A stretch of 27,255 bases of DNA, taken from assembly GCA_902513935.1 (NCBI GenBank), contig CABXOR010000025.1:1-27255 (forward strand). The letters are read 5' to 3'. A program made the position numbers and the translations under genes. This document shows, piece after piece, positions 15,265-24,053 of the stretch. This stretch comes from an uncultured SAR324 cluster bacterium. GTDB taxonomy: Bacteria; SAR324; NAC60-12. Under the pieces are notes generated by a model that saw nothing but the letters and a program-made list of their open reading frames with translations, was not told where the DNA came from and did not search any database. Position 1 is the first letter of the stretch. The number at the start of each line of letters is the position of its first letter.

Positions 15265-16107
15265 ATGAGTACTTACGTAGATTACCATCAGAAGAGCCAG
15301 GTTTACGATAAAACCCGTTCTGCAGGCGGGGTTAAAATCATTCGCAACGCATTGGCAGAAAGTAAACTTCCTATGGAAAAACAAATTCTTGTTGATGCAG
15401 GATGCGGTACCGGTTTATTTGCGGCGGCAATGGTTAATTATGTTCTGCGTATAGAAGCCGTTGACCTGAATTCAGGAATGCTGGCCAAGGCACAAGAGAA
15501 AATGCTTTCTGAAGAAAAATCCGGACTTATCAATTTTCATAAATCTACAATAGATGCACTGCCGCTTCCGGATGAAAGCGTGGATGCTGTGATGACTAAT
15601 CAGGTTCTGCACCATCTTCCAGACGATGAATCTACCGGTTGGCCGAAACATTACAAAGTTTTTCAAGAGTTTTCAAGAGTCTTAAAACCAGGCGGGAGCT
15701 TGATTATCAACAGTTGCAGTCATCAACAACTGGAACATGGATTCTGGTTTTATCGTTTCATTCCGAAAGCTTTACGAGCAGTAAAAGAAAAACATGTAGA
15801 TCTTGATATGTTGTCCAAGTTACTGCAACGGAGCGGTTTTACCAACACTCACCATAAAGTGCCGCTGGAAGTAGTAATGCAGGGTGAGGCGCTTTTTAAT
15901 GCGGAAGGCCCTCTCGATCCGGATTGGCGGAGCGGGGATTCTATCTGGAGTTTGGTTTCAGATGAGGATCTGCCAGGAGTACTTCAATATATAAAAACCT
16001 TGGGTGATTCTGGAAAACTTGAAACCTTCATGCAACTGCATGACAAACCGCGAGCCTCCATTGGCCAAATAACTTTCACCATTGCATGCAAACAATTATC
16101 TGCGTGA
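15265..16107 (+). CDS. Class I SAM-dependent methyltransferase (Methyltransf_11 type)
   Basis: A 280-residue soluble protein with the SAM-binding core. Motif I is VDAGCGTG (43-50), acidic residue Asp67 in VDLN ends the second strand, and the later elements SVDAVMTNQVLHHLPDD and FQEFSRVLKPGGSLIINS correspond to the post-I, II and III motifs. This is the UbiE/BioC-like layout that methylates small molecules; the acceptor cannot be read from sequence. The ATG at 15265 has only a weak AAG upstream. Its last twelve bases overlap the end of the convergent ureohydrolase gene. The position opposite a guanidino-type catabolic operon might mean a related substrate, such as guanidinoacetate, but nothing in the sequence shows it. 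Confidence 0.83.
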   Translation: MSTYVDYHQKSQVYDKTRSAGGVKIIRNALAESKLPMEKQILVDAGCGTGLFAAAMVNYVLRIEAVDLNSGMLAKAQEKMLSEEKSGLINFHKSTIDALPLPDESVDAVMTNQVLHHLPDDESTGWPKHYKVFQEFSRVLKPGGSLIINSCSHQQLEHGFWFYRFIPKALRAVKEKHVDLDMLSKLLQRSGFTNTHHKVPLEVVMQGEALFNAEGPLDPDWRSGDSIWSLVSDEDLPGVLQYIKTLGDSGKLETFMQLHDKPRASIGQITFTIACKQLSA

Positions 16108-17055
16108 AAGTGATTGTGCGACCACGCAGAGGATTTCAAACATCAGCGTAGCCCCAGTCAAAGCAGTGTTTCCGGTTGGATCAAAAGGAGGCGCTACTTC
16201 AACCAAATCTCCACCGTAAAGATTCAGATCTCCAAGTTCACGAATCATTAATTGTGCTTCCAGATTGCTGAATCCACCGATTTCCGGAGTTCCGGTTCCC
16301 GGTGCATATACCGGATCCAGACCATCGACATCAAAACTTAGATAAGCCGGTTCATTACCCACAATTGACTTTGCCTCATTGATGACATCTTTCCAGCCAC
16401 GCTCGAAAAACTCTTCGATGTAAATTACTCGCATTCCTGAATCATGACTGAATTTCCAAATATCCGGATCGTTGAGAGAACCGCGGATACCGATTTGCAC
16501 GGTGCGCTTTGGATCTAGCAAGCCTTCTTCAACTGCTCTGCGGAAAGGTGCGCCGTGATGAAACTTGGATCCGAGATAATCATCGCCAGTATCACAATGC
16601 GCATCAAAATGGACCATTCCTAGGGGCCTTTCTGCAGCAATCGCCCGAAAGATCGGCAACGTCACTGAATGATCACCTCCGGCAGACACAGGTAATGCAC
16701 CAGAATTATGAATTTCATGGAAGAAGTATTCAATTTCCTGATGACTTTGCTCCAGATTAAATGGGCCTTCCACCCATGCATCACCTACGTCTGCAATCTT
16801 TGACAGAGCGTAGGGATCAATTCCGCTTGCCGGATTCATTTTTCTGATAAGACTGCTCTGATTTCGTATTTCACGTGGACCGTGTCTTGCTCCCGGACGG
16901 TTGGTCACTCCACCGTCAAACGGTACACCGACCAGAGCGATATCAAGTCCGGATGCAGTTTCCTGAAACGAAGTCCTGAAAAATGTGGGTATGCCCGTGT
17001 AACGCGGACGAATCTGAGGGTCTTCAAATTCCGGATAGCGAAAAGTTCGTGACAT
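16096..17055 (-). CDS. Agmatinase/guanidinobutyrase-family ureohydrolase
   Basis: A 319-residue member of the arginase superfamily, which hydrolyses guanidino groups to an amine and urea using two manganese ions. All metal ligands are visible: His129 in GGDHS, Asp151, His153 and Asp155 in HFDAHCDT, and Asp242 and Asp244 in SFDVDGLDP. Length and the VTNRPGARHGPREIR segment (50-64) match the guanidinobutyrase/guanidinopropionase branch more than E. coli SpeB, but substrate assignment within this family from sequence is unreliable. It is the last gene of the oligopeptide-type transporter operon, 72 bases after the second ATPase gene, so the imported compound may supply its substrate. AGAGG at 17065-17061 supports the ATG. 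Confidence 0.88.
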   Translation of the reverse strand: MSRTFRYPEFEDPQIRPRYTGIPTFFRTSFQETASGLDIALVGVPFDGGVTNRPGARHGPREIRNQSSLIRKMNPASGIDPYALSKIADVGDAWVEGPFNLEQSHQEIEYFFHEIHNSGALPVSAGGDHSVTLPIFRAIAAERPLGMVHFDAHCDTGDDYLGSKFHHGAPFRRAVEEGLLDPKRTVQIGIRGSLNDPDIWKFSHDSGMRVIYIEEFFERGWKDVINEAKSIVGNEPAYLSFDVDGLDPVYAPGTGTPEIGGFSNLEAQLMIRELGDLNLYGGDLVEVAPPFDPTGNTALTGATLMFEILCVVAQSLSRR

Positions 17056-17127
17056 AAAAACCTCTAATTTGTCTTTGTAGCAAAAAGCTGCGTGGTTTAA
17101 CTTTTATATTTTTTACAGTTCAGATAA

Positions 17128-18108
17128 TTAAACAAAATGACAAGCCACGGAGTGCCCATCGCTGAGTTCTCTCCACTCGGGGACCTCGGTACGGCAGCGA
17201 TCTTCGACCAAGGGGCATCGCGTGTGGAACCTACAACCTGGTGGGGGATTGACAGGACTGGGGATTTCACCCTCCAGTTTCTGAGCTTTACGACTATCAT
17301 CAGGATCGAGAGACGGAATTGCCGAGAGTAAAGCTTTAGTGTATGGGTGACTAGGGTTGTCGAACAACTTACGTTTGGGGGCAGATTCAACCAGAGTTCC
17401 TAGGTACATAACTGCAACTTGATCGCAGATATGAGCCACCACGCTTAGGTCGTGACTAATGAACATAAATGTTAATCCAAGTTCGTCCTGTAGGGACTGC
17501 AGCAAATTCAAAATGTCGGCCTGTATAGAAACATCGAGAGCTGCAACGCTTTCATCTGCAACTACAAAGTTAGGATTACATACTAGAGTCCTGGCAATGG
17601 ATATACGTTGTCTTTGTCCTCCTGAAAAAGCGTGAGGGAAGCGCCGCAGGTGTTCCAGGTTAAGTCGGCATTTTGCAGCCATCTCTCGCACCCTTTCATC
17701 TGTTTCTTCACGGGTTTGAGTAAGCGCCATGACCTCAAGTGGCTCTGCTATTATGTCCCGGACGGTCATACGCGGACTGAGTGCAGCATATGGATCCTGA
17801 AAAATCAATTGAGCCATCTTACGATAGTTTTTAAGATCATTTTTCTCCAAACTTCCAACATCGTAGTTAACATCACGACTGTCAAAAGTAATATCTCCTG
17901 AACTGATGGGTACAGCCCTCAGGATGGCTCGCCCTAGAGTCGTTTTCCCAGATCCGGATTCACCCACCAGACCATAGAACTGTCCGGGCATAATTTCAAG
18001 AGAGACATTATTGACAGCACGCAACATTGGTGGTTTACCAAAGAGGGTGCGTCCTATAGGGAATTCGACGTTAAGGTTTTTAATACTGATTAATGGTTTC
18101 TCTGTCAT
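17128..18108 (-). CDS. Oligopeptide-type ABC transporter ATP-binding protein (OppF/DppF-like)
   Basis: This 326-residue ATPase has Walker [13 protein letters not shown] (46-57), signature FSGGQRQR, Walker B NFVVADESVAALD and H-loop SHDLSVV. The Walker B glutamate is followed by SVAALD rather than the common PVSALD, a mild deviation. The C-terminal oligopeptide extension carries cysteines in the pattern GCRFHTRC, DRC and AC, the arrangement that binds an iron-sulfur cluster in dipeptide transporter ATPases. It would pair with the adjacent OppD-like ATPase. It overlaps that gene by four bases (ATGA). Confidence 0.9.
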   Translation of the reverse strand: MTEKPLISIKNLNVEFPIGRTLFGKPPMLRAVNNVSLEIMPGQFYGLVGESGSGKTTLGRAILRAVPISSGDITFDSRDVNYDVGSLEKNDLKNYRKMAQLIFQDPYAALSPRMTVRDIIAEPLEVMALTQTREETDERVREMAAKCRLNLEHLRRFPHAFSGGQRQRISIARTLVCNPNFVVADESVAALDVSIQADILNLLQSLQDELGLTFMFISHDLSVVAHICDQVAVMYLGTLVESAPKRKLFDNPSHPYTKALLSAIPSLDPDDSRKAQKLEGEIPSPVNPPPGCRFHTRCPLVEDRCRTEVPEWRELSDGHSVACHFV

Positions 18109-19103
18109 TCAGTCTTTTCTTTTGAGTCTATAGCAAAACATGAAGCAAAATGTCCGTGTCCTAATTTAATGCGTTGCGGAACAGATGAGTTACAGCGATC
18201 AGCCAAAACTTCTGGACAACGAGTGTGGAACACGCATCCGGCAGGACGTTCCAGTGGACTTGGAATGTCTCCTGGAATTGGGGTCAGCGGCTCATCTAAA
18301 GAGTCGAGTTTTGGAAGAGCGTTGATTAATCCCCGTGTGTATGGATGTGCAGGAGATTTTAGAACTTCACGAACTGGACCGCTTTCGACTATCCCCCCCA
18401 GATACATTACAGCAACTCGGTCTGCAACTTGGGCAATGACTCCAAGGTCGTGAGTAATGAAAAGGATTGCCATACCAAATTCAGAAACCAGATCTTTCAT
18501 CAGGTCCAGCACCTGTGCCTGAATTGTCACATCAAGTGCAGTGGTTGGTTCATCTGCGATAAGTAATTTAGGTTTTGTCGAGAGAGCCATAGCGATCATA
18601 GCACGCTGACGCATTCCGCCGGATAGTTCAAAAGCATATTGATGAAAGCGCTTTCCGGCTTCATCGATCCCGACCCGCTGAAGCATTTCAACCGACAGTT
18701 CGGAGCATTCCCTTTTTGACAGCGAGGTGTGTATCAGAAGTTGCTCAACCATTTGGTTGCCAATCGTGATCGCAGGTGCAAAGCTGGCCATTGGTTCCTG
18801 GAAGATCATTGAAATGGCTCCGCCACGCACGATTTCCAGTTCACGTGAACTTTTCAAAGACAACACCTCTACAACTCCAGATTCCAAATCAAGATGAATA
18901 CCGCTTTCCGAACTGTATACAACGTTGGATGGATTTAGCTGCATAAGTGATTTCGCCGTAACCGTCTTTCCAGAGCCTGATTCTCCAACAAGCCCCAGTA
19001 CCTCACCAGCATTGATTTCGAATGAAACGTTTTCTACAGCTGTGATACGACCTTCGTCCGTATCAAATTTAAGATTTAGATCTTTAACCGTCAGTAGGGT
19101 CAT
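18105..19103 (-). CDS. Oligopeptide-type ABC transporter ATP-binding protein (OppD/DppD-like)
   Basis: A 332-residue ATPase with Walker [13 protein letters not shown] (37-48), signature LSGGMRQR, Walker [13 protein letters not shown] and H-loop THDLGVI. The C-terminal domain has the oligopeptide-family cysteine cluster GCVFHTRC, DRC and a final ASC. A segment between Walker A and the Q-loop (roughly 58-90, SNVVYSSESGIHLDLESG) is longer and more hydrophilic than in common OppD proteins. Four-base overlaps with the genes on both sides indicate a translationally coupled operon. It energises import through the two neighbouring permeases. Confidence 0.9.
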   Translation of the reverse strand: MTLLTVKDLNLKFDTDEGRITAVENVSFEINAGEVLGLVGESGSGKTVTAKSLMQLNPSNVVYSSESGIHLDLESGVVEVLSLKSSRELEIVRGGAISMIFQEPMASFAPAITIGNQMVEQLLIHTSLSKRECSELSVEMLQRVGIDEAGKRFHQYAFELSGGMRQRAMIAMALSTKPKLLIADEPTTALDVTIQAQVLDLMKDLVSEFGMAILFITHDLGVIAQVADRVAVMYLGGIVESGPVREVLKSPAHPYTRGLINALPKLDSLDEPLTPIPGDIPSPLERPAGCVFHTRCPEVLADRCNSSVPQRIKLGHGHFASCFAIDSKEKTE

Positions 19104-20293
19104 TTTTTGACATCTGAATAGGGATCTGCTGCATCACGTAATCCATCACCTACAAAGACGAAAGCCAGAACAAAGGCGATGAAGAAAAGGACAGGGATAA
19201 AGTACCACTGATAGTTTAATAGCACATCTGCTTTGGACACATTCTGCATCAATGAACCTAAGGAACTTACTGGATCAATTAGACCTAATCCGATAAAGCT
19301 AAGCGCGGTTTCAAGTCGAACCATGTAAGGAAAAGTAATCATCAAATCTACGATAATATAACTCGTGAAACTGGGCAAAAGGTGTCGGCGGATGATGTGG
19401 CTAGAGGATGCACCGCATAGTTCGGCAGCCAGCACGTATTCCTGACTTCTTTCGCTCAGCAGGTGTGTGCGGATACGGCGTGCCAGAGTAGGCCAACCTA
19501 TCAGTCCAAGTAACGAAGAAATCACAAAAAATACGGCTTCTGCACTCCATTCTTGTGGTAAAAAAGCCGCCATTGCCATGAATAAAGGAAGCGGCGGCAC
19601 AGTCCTCATGGCATCTGTAATCATTTGCAGTACCTGATCAATCCAACCACCGTAATATCCGGATATACCACCAATAACGAGTGCCAGCACAAAAGCGATA
19701 AAAACACCAAGTGCTCCACACTTAAGAGAAGTAAAGATCGCACGGAGGGTCCGGGAATAAATGTCTTTGCCGCTTTTGTCAGTCCCAAACAGGTGAACAC
19801 CCCCTTTATCAACACCAAATAAATGAGTGTTGAAGGTCAAAGCCTTCACGTCCAGATCAAAAGCCTCACCCGGCAAATCCCAGTCAATTTTTATGTAGCT
19901 GTATTCCCAGCCTTCAACAAAGAAATTCATGTAGCGCCGGTCCTGCCGATCAATGGAGATCACCCAGCGAAAGTTGGTCTTGATCGAGCGTTCCCGCTTA
20001 GTCCCGTAGATGAATGGGCTGAAGGAAAAACCGTTCTCATCCCAGAATTTTGGAATCTGTGGGGGGCCATTCTCATACTGCTTGTCCCTGCCAGCCATGG
20101 TCGGGGCATATGGAGAGAGAAATTCGCTAAAAAAACCAGTCAGGATCATCAAAGTTAGAACCCATCCCGCAACCATTGCGGTGCGGTTGGTCTTGTAGCG
20201 TGCCCGAATCAGCTGCCCTTGGGAAGCAGTGAAATATGCCTCCTTCTGGTTCTGATCGGTGGCCGCATCAGCCTTGTTTGAAAAAAAGCCCAT
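19100..20293 (-). CDS. Oligopeptide-type ABC transporter permease (OppC/YejE-like) with enlarged periplasmic segment
   Basis: A 397-residue permease, about 100 longer than standard OppC. After the N-terminal cytoplasmic tail and first helix (about 40-62) comes a soluble stretch of roughly 130 residues before the LFGTDKSGKDIYSR motif that normally follows the first helix closely; YejE and some other peptide permeases share such an insert. The C-terminal half has the standard five helices and the coupling loop AAELCGASSSHIIRRHLLP. The ATG at 20293 has AGAGG directly against it, poor spacing, so coupling to the preceding gene five bases away may matter. It forms the channel with the OppB-like protein. 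Confidence 0.88.
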   Translation of the reverse strand: MGFFSNKADAATDQNQKEAYFTASQGQLIRARYKTNRTAMVAGWVLTLMILTGFFSEFLSPYAPTMAGRDKQYENGPPQIPKFWDENGFSFSPFIYGTKRERSIKTNFRWVISIDRQDRRYMNFFVEGWEYSYIKIDWDLPGEAFDLDVKALTFNTHLFGVDKGGVHLFGTDKSGKDIYSRTLRAIFTSLKCGALGVFIAFVLALVIGGISGYYGGWIDQVLQMITDAMRTVPPLPLFMAMAAFLPQEWSAEAVFFVISSLLGLIGWPTLARRIRTHLLSERSQEYVLAAELCGASSSHIIRRHLLPSFTSYIIVDLMITFPYMVRLETALSFIGLGLIDPVSSLGSLMQNVSKADVLLNYQWYFIPVLFFIAFVLAFVFVGDGLRDAADPYSDVKK

Positions 20294-20298
20294 CCTCT

Positions 20299-21306
20299 TT
20301 ATCCCATCAGTCCCTGACGGACCCGCGGATCCATCAGCGCTAGTATGATGTCAGTGACAAAGTTCATCAAGACAATAGCTGCGGTCAAAACCACAAGAAT
20401 GGCTCCGGCCAACTGCTGATCATTTGAAAAGGCCAGTGCGTCAATCAGCAGAGCACCCATTTCAGTGAGGGTCATGATCAACGCGACTACTGGCAGGTCG
20501 TTGAAGATTCGGTTGAGGTCAAAGCCGAGTGAGTTTATCACCGGACCCAGAGAGTGCTTGGCAGGGTAGCGCCAGAGGAGCTTAAGTCCAGAAATGCCCC
20601 GTGCAGATGCAGCTGTTACGTAGAGTTTGCCTATTTCATCGAGCATCAGGGCGCGCACTGTCTGCAAAGCAAATGCGGTCGCGGCCCAGCCGAGGATGAA
20701 AACCGGCAGCCAGGCCCTTGACATAAAATCCATGAATTTGGCAAAGGACCAGGCCGCGTCTCGGTATTCCTTGGAAAACAGGCCGGACATGGATTCGCCA
20801 AACAGCACGGTAGTCGTGAGCATGATCATCAGCGCCAGCAGGAAACTAGGCAGCGCGAGACCGAGGTAGCTGATGAAGCGCACCAAGTTGTTGGCAATCG
20901 GGTTCCTGGAAACCGCAGTGTAGATGCCAATGGGGATGGCTACAAGATAGGAAAAAAATAGAGCAGCCAGGCTTATGCCAAGACTGATCCAGACCTTGTC
21001 ACTGAGAAGATAATTGATGTTCAGTCGAAGAATACAACTGTCTCCAAATTCTCCTTTAAAAAAAACATTGCCCATCCAGCTGAAGGCACGTATCAAATAG
21101 GGCCTGTCCAGCCCAAGTCGCCGCTCTTCGGCACGGATGTCCTCCACGGTGATATTCTGGCCCTGTGTGTTCTTGAAGGCAATGTAGCGTTCCGCGCAGT
21201 TGCCCGGAACCAGTTCCATCATTGAGAAGACGATGAATGACACAATCACCAACGTCAAAATTGACATCACTGCACGCATCAGCGTGAACTGAAGGAACTT
21301 TAACAT
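20299..21306 (-). CDS. Oligopeptide-type ABC transporter permease (OppB-like)
   Basis: A 335-residue permease of the OppB/DppB family with six membrane segments: an N-terminal helix, a periplasmic part with the RRLGLDRPYLIRAFSWMGN pattern that follows it in this family, and the coupling loop TAASARGISGLKLLWRYPAKHSLGP (around 227-251). The gene is much richer in G+C than the phosphonate genes: one 60-base line (20641-20700) counts 38 G+C. It starts 76 bases after the binding-protein gene and ends five bases before the next permease. Together these would form the inner-membrane channel. Confidence 0.9.
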   Translation of the reverse strand: MLKFLQFTLMRAVMSILTLVIVSFIVFSMMELVPGNCAERYIAFKNTQGQNITVEDIRAEERRLGLDRPYLIRAFSWMGNVFFKGEFGDSCILRLNINYLLSDKVWISLGISLAALFFSYLVAIPIGIYTAVSRNPIANNLVRFISYLGLALPSFLLALMIMLTTTVLFGESMSGLFSKEYRDAAWSFAKFMDFMSRAWLPVFILGWAATAFALQTVRALMLDEIGKLYVTAASARGISGLKLLWRYPAKHSLGPVINSLGFDLNRIFNDLPVVALIMTLTEMGALLIDALAFSNDQQLAGAILVVLTAAIVLMNFVTDIILALMDPRVRQGLMG

Positions 21307-21382
21307 AAATTAGTAAAGTCTGGCTGAAAAATGACCGGACGAATGAATCGCCCGGCCCGGACACAGTAGATATCAATAAAAT

Positions 21383-23458
21383 CTACTCGTCTAAATACCA
21401 CTGTGTGCCCCTGTAAGGATAAGTGCGGTAATACTCGTAGGAATGCGTTTTGAACTCAACAAAGTTCTTCAACACATTGCGGCGATAAATCGGAGCGGGC
21501 TTCTGGGCCACGCCAATCTTGAGTAGATTTTCAGTCATGTTCTTGACCATCCGTCTGCCCAGTTCCTTAAACCTTGGAGAGCCAATTGAGGTAGATTGAA
21601 ACTCGTTGACATCAGCAATCAACTGCATGACATACGCCGGAGGCTTCACGCCCTTAGCGCCATTCGAGTCAACATACTCCGCCCAGAGCATTCCGGTACG
21701 GTGACCGAAGTAGTTTTCAAACGGCGGAACCCAAAGCTCGTTGTTACCCATCACGATGGCCAAAGGCTGACTGGAACGCCACATGCCAACATCAAGCGTG
21801 TTCGAAGATTGCTGAGAACGATACTCGTCCGGAGTGACTTCTTTGACTGTGGTTTTAATACCCACTTCGGCCCAGTTCTGGCCTATCATCTCAACGATCT
21901 GAGGATCAATACCCTGCGTGGCAAACTGCATATTGATCACCAGTTTTTTACCATTAGGAAGTTCGCGAGCGCCATCACCGTTTGTGTCCTTCATACCAAG
22001 TTCATCAAGCAGGGAATTAGCCATGCCCGGATCATACTGGATCATGTAGCTTTCCCACTTCTTATCGATGAAGTCAGGCATTGGGGAAAAACCCGTGTAC
22101 TGCTTGGGTGTTCCTTGACCGAACAACGCGACCTCATTGATCTCCTGCCGGTTAATGGCTACCGACATTGCTTTGCGGAAGCGTAAATCACCAAAAACCT
22201 TACGTTTCTCTAAATCTTGATGCGTTACATTTAATGAAACGTTAGACAGGGTGATCTCAGGTTTCAGGTAGATCGTGTAATCCCCTTTTTCCTGACCTTC
22301 CAAAAGCATGGGAGCCGAGGACAGTTGCAACGACTGTGACTTGTAATCCGCTTCTCCGTTAACCAGAGTGAGGATCCTTAGCTCGTTGTCGTTTTTATAC
22401 ACCTCATCCTGCTCGCTGATGTAAGGAAGCTGGTTACCCTGTGTGTCAACGATGTGGAAGTATGGATTAGCAACGAGATGCCGACCTTCTGTGGTATCAG
22501 TGATTGTCATGTGACTTTCCAGTGTCGGAATCACGTCAGCCGGAAGCTTTGCTACCTTGTCCGGAGAATTCAGTAAAGGCGACGGAGTGTCGGTCCAGTC
22601 TGAATTACCAAAGTAGGCCTTTATCACTGCAAGACCATTCTCAAATCCGGCTTTTTGCGCATTCTTGTCCGCGTTCGCACTAAGTTCAGGATGATATGGT
22701 GCGAGGAAGTGCTTTGGCTGAAAACCCTGTGCGAAAGAAAACGCAAAGTGAGCCAACAAACCCGGCTTTGGCGCAGGCAGATTAAAGACAACTGTCTGTG
22801 GATTAACCACATCGACAGTCATGGGTTTGCCGCCAACAAGCACGTAATCCTTGGGCTTTTCCATGATCAGTGGAGAGAGTGCCAGATGATCGTACCAGAA
22901 CTTCACATCCTCTGCGGTAAACGGTGCACCATCAGACCATCTGTGGCCTTTGCGCAGGTAGAAGGTCAATTGCGTGAAATCGCTGTTCCACTTCCAGTCC
23001 TTGGCAATGTTCGGGACGATGGTCTGCAGATCGTCTGAGAAACGTACGAGGTTCACGTGACGCACAGACAGAAAGTCTGAAGTCCCTGCCTCAGTAGCAT
23101 TCGACAGTACGTCAAGTGTGCCACCGTATTTCCCAATCGATTCGTATGGAGCATAAACTAGCGGCTCTGACGGCAGTCGATTTGCAACGGAAGGAACTGA
23201 ACTGGGGTTCCCACGGATTTTTCCGTTTAGTCTGGCAATATCCGGATTGCCCTGGAAGGTCATTTTGCAGCCCGCCAGTTTCTCGAACTCTGCAAGTTCG
23301 TACTGCTGCGGATATTTGCCGGCTTTAACACCTTTCATATCCGCGACGGTCGAAGCCGGGCATCCAGCCCAGACCGTATTTGCCGCTGTCAGCAGCAAGA
23401 TGGATACGGCGATAAAGCCTACACCCATCATGGTTCTTTTTATTTTCAAGTAAAGCAT
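21383..23458 (-). CDS. Large periplasmic oligopeptide-type binding protein (SBP family 5)
   Basis: A 691-residue SBP_bac_5 protein, clearly longer than OppA or DppA (about 540). A signal peptide ends at VWA near residue 31; the next cysteine, Cys33, does not sit in a good lipobox, so secretion rather than lipidation is likely. An N-terminal extension (about 32-110) contains Cys64 as a possible disulfide partner. The core shows the family pattern at DWKWNSDFTQLTFYLRKGHRWSDG and FTAEDVKFWYDHL. AAGGAG stands eight bases before the ATG. It is first in the operon. Candidate ligands are peptides or guanidino compounds, the latter suggested by the terminal ureohydrolase gene. Confidence 0.9.
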   Translation of the reverse strand: MLYLKIKRTMMGVGFIAVSILLLTAANTVWAGCPASTVADMKGVKAGKYPQQYELAEFEKLAGCKMTFQGNPDIARLNGKIRGNPSSVPSVANRLPSEPLVYAPYESIGKYGGTLDVLSNATEAGTSDFLSVRHVNLVRFSDDLQTIVPNIAKDWKWNSDFTQLTFYLRKGHRWSDGAPFTAEDVKFWYDHLALSPLIMEKPKDYVLVGGKPMTVDVVNPQTVVFNLPAPKPGLLAHFAFSFAQGFQPKHFLAPYHPELSANADKNAQKAGFENGLAVIKAYFGNSDWTDTPSPLLNSPDKVAKLPADVIPTLESHMTITDTTEGRHLVANPYFHIVDTQGNQLPYISEQDEVYKNDNELRILTLVNGEADYKSQSLQLSSAPMLLEGQEKGDYTIYLKPEITLSNVSLNVTHQDLEKRKVFGDLRFRKAMSVAINRQEINEVALFGQGTPKQYTGFSPMPDFIDKKWESYMIQYDPGMANSLLDELGMKDTNGDGARELPNGKKLVINMQFATQGIDPQIVEMIGQNWAEVGIKTTVKEVTPDEYRSQQSSNTLDVGMWRSSQPLAIVMGNNELWVPPFENYFGHRTGMLWAEYVDSNGAKGVKPPAYVMQLIADVNEFQSTSIGSPRFKELGRRMVKNMTENLLKIGVAQKPAPIYRRNVLKNFVEFKTHSYEYYRTYPYRGTQWYLDE

Positions 23459-23942
23459 AATACTTTCTCCTTTTACTTGGTTAAACCAGATTTCACTGCA
23501 AACAGACCACCATGGTCAGGTGCAGACATTAAAGGGGTCTAGCTGATCTGGAACTCAGAAAGACCTCAGCCTACTAAAATCGAAAATATACCACAAACTT
23601 TTTAATGGATTACCCAAAAAAAACAGGTTAATTTTTTCGTACAAACAAGCGTATATAGAATTATAAAATATTTCAAGTATTTTTTAACAGCTTCCTTATT
23701 AACGTGAATTATCGATCCTATTCCAATGAACAAGTGAACTCTTATTTCATTTTCAACCCTAGGATAAATTCCTTATAAAACATCTTCTGTAATTAAGTTT
23801 CCTGGAACAAATTACTTCCCCACACCCCAGAAACAGTACCCGATATGGATATTCCATTTGACAATATATTTAATGAATAATCGAAAAGGACTACATTCAA
23901 ATAATTTCAGCAACCATGTTTAATACCGATTCCATCTTGCAT

Positions 23943-23971
23943 TTGAGAACCAGAACAATTTAATATACAAT
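23943..23971 (+). promoter_or_regulatory. Candidate promoter of the IclR-type gene
   Basis: TTGAGA (23943-23948) and TACAAT (23966-23971) are separated by 17 bases, close to the sigma-70 consensus. Transcription would start near 23978, inside the palindrome below and about 75 bases before the regulator's start codon. Confidence 0.5.
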
Positions 23972-23976
23972 CCAGG

Positions 23977-23997
23977 AATGAGACTAAAAGTCTCATT
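23977..23997. promoter_or_regulatory. Operator-like palindrome at the predicted start of the IclR-type transcript
   Basis: Arms AATGAGACT (23977-23985) and AGTCTCATT (23989-23997) are exact reverse complements around AAA. It begins six bases after the predicted -10 element, where a bound protein would block initiation, the normal place for autorepression by an IclR-type regulator. As RNA it would also form a 9-base hairpin in the leader. Confidence 0.5.
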
Positions 23998-24053
23998 TAG
24001 TAATTGTCCGAATTAGTTTTCTCGCTTTATCTCAAACAGGCCAAGAATAAAAC

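Larger units (their letters stand above)
23459..24053. other. Divergent intergenic region between the binding-protein gene and the IclR-type gene
   Basis: This 595-base AT-rich gap must contain promoters for the transporter operon (-) and the regulator (+). I recognise one promoter with a palindrome on the regulator side, listed separately. No convincing -35/-10 pair was found for the operon side, no open frame of note and no known RNA element. Confidence 0.5.

Noticed and set aside
21596..22186. A 196-codon + strand frame opposite the binding-protein gene
   Set aside because: It lies wholly antisense to a well-supported SBP family 5 gene, has no recognisable domain, and its openness is explained by the codon use of the gene on the other strand.
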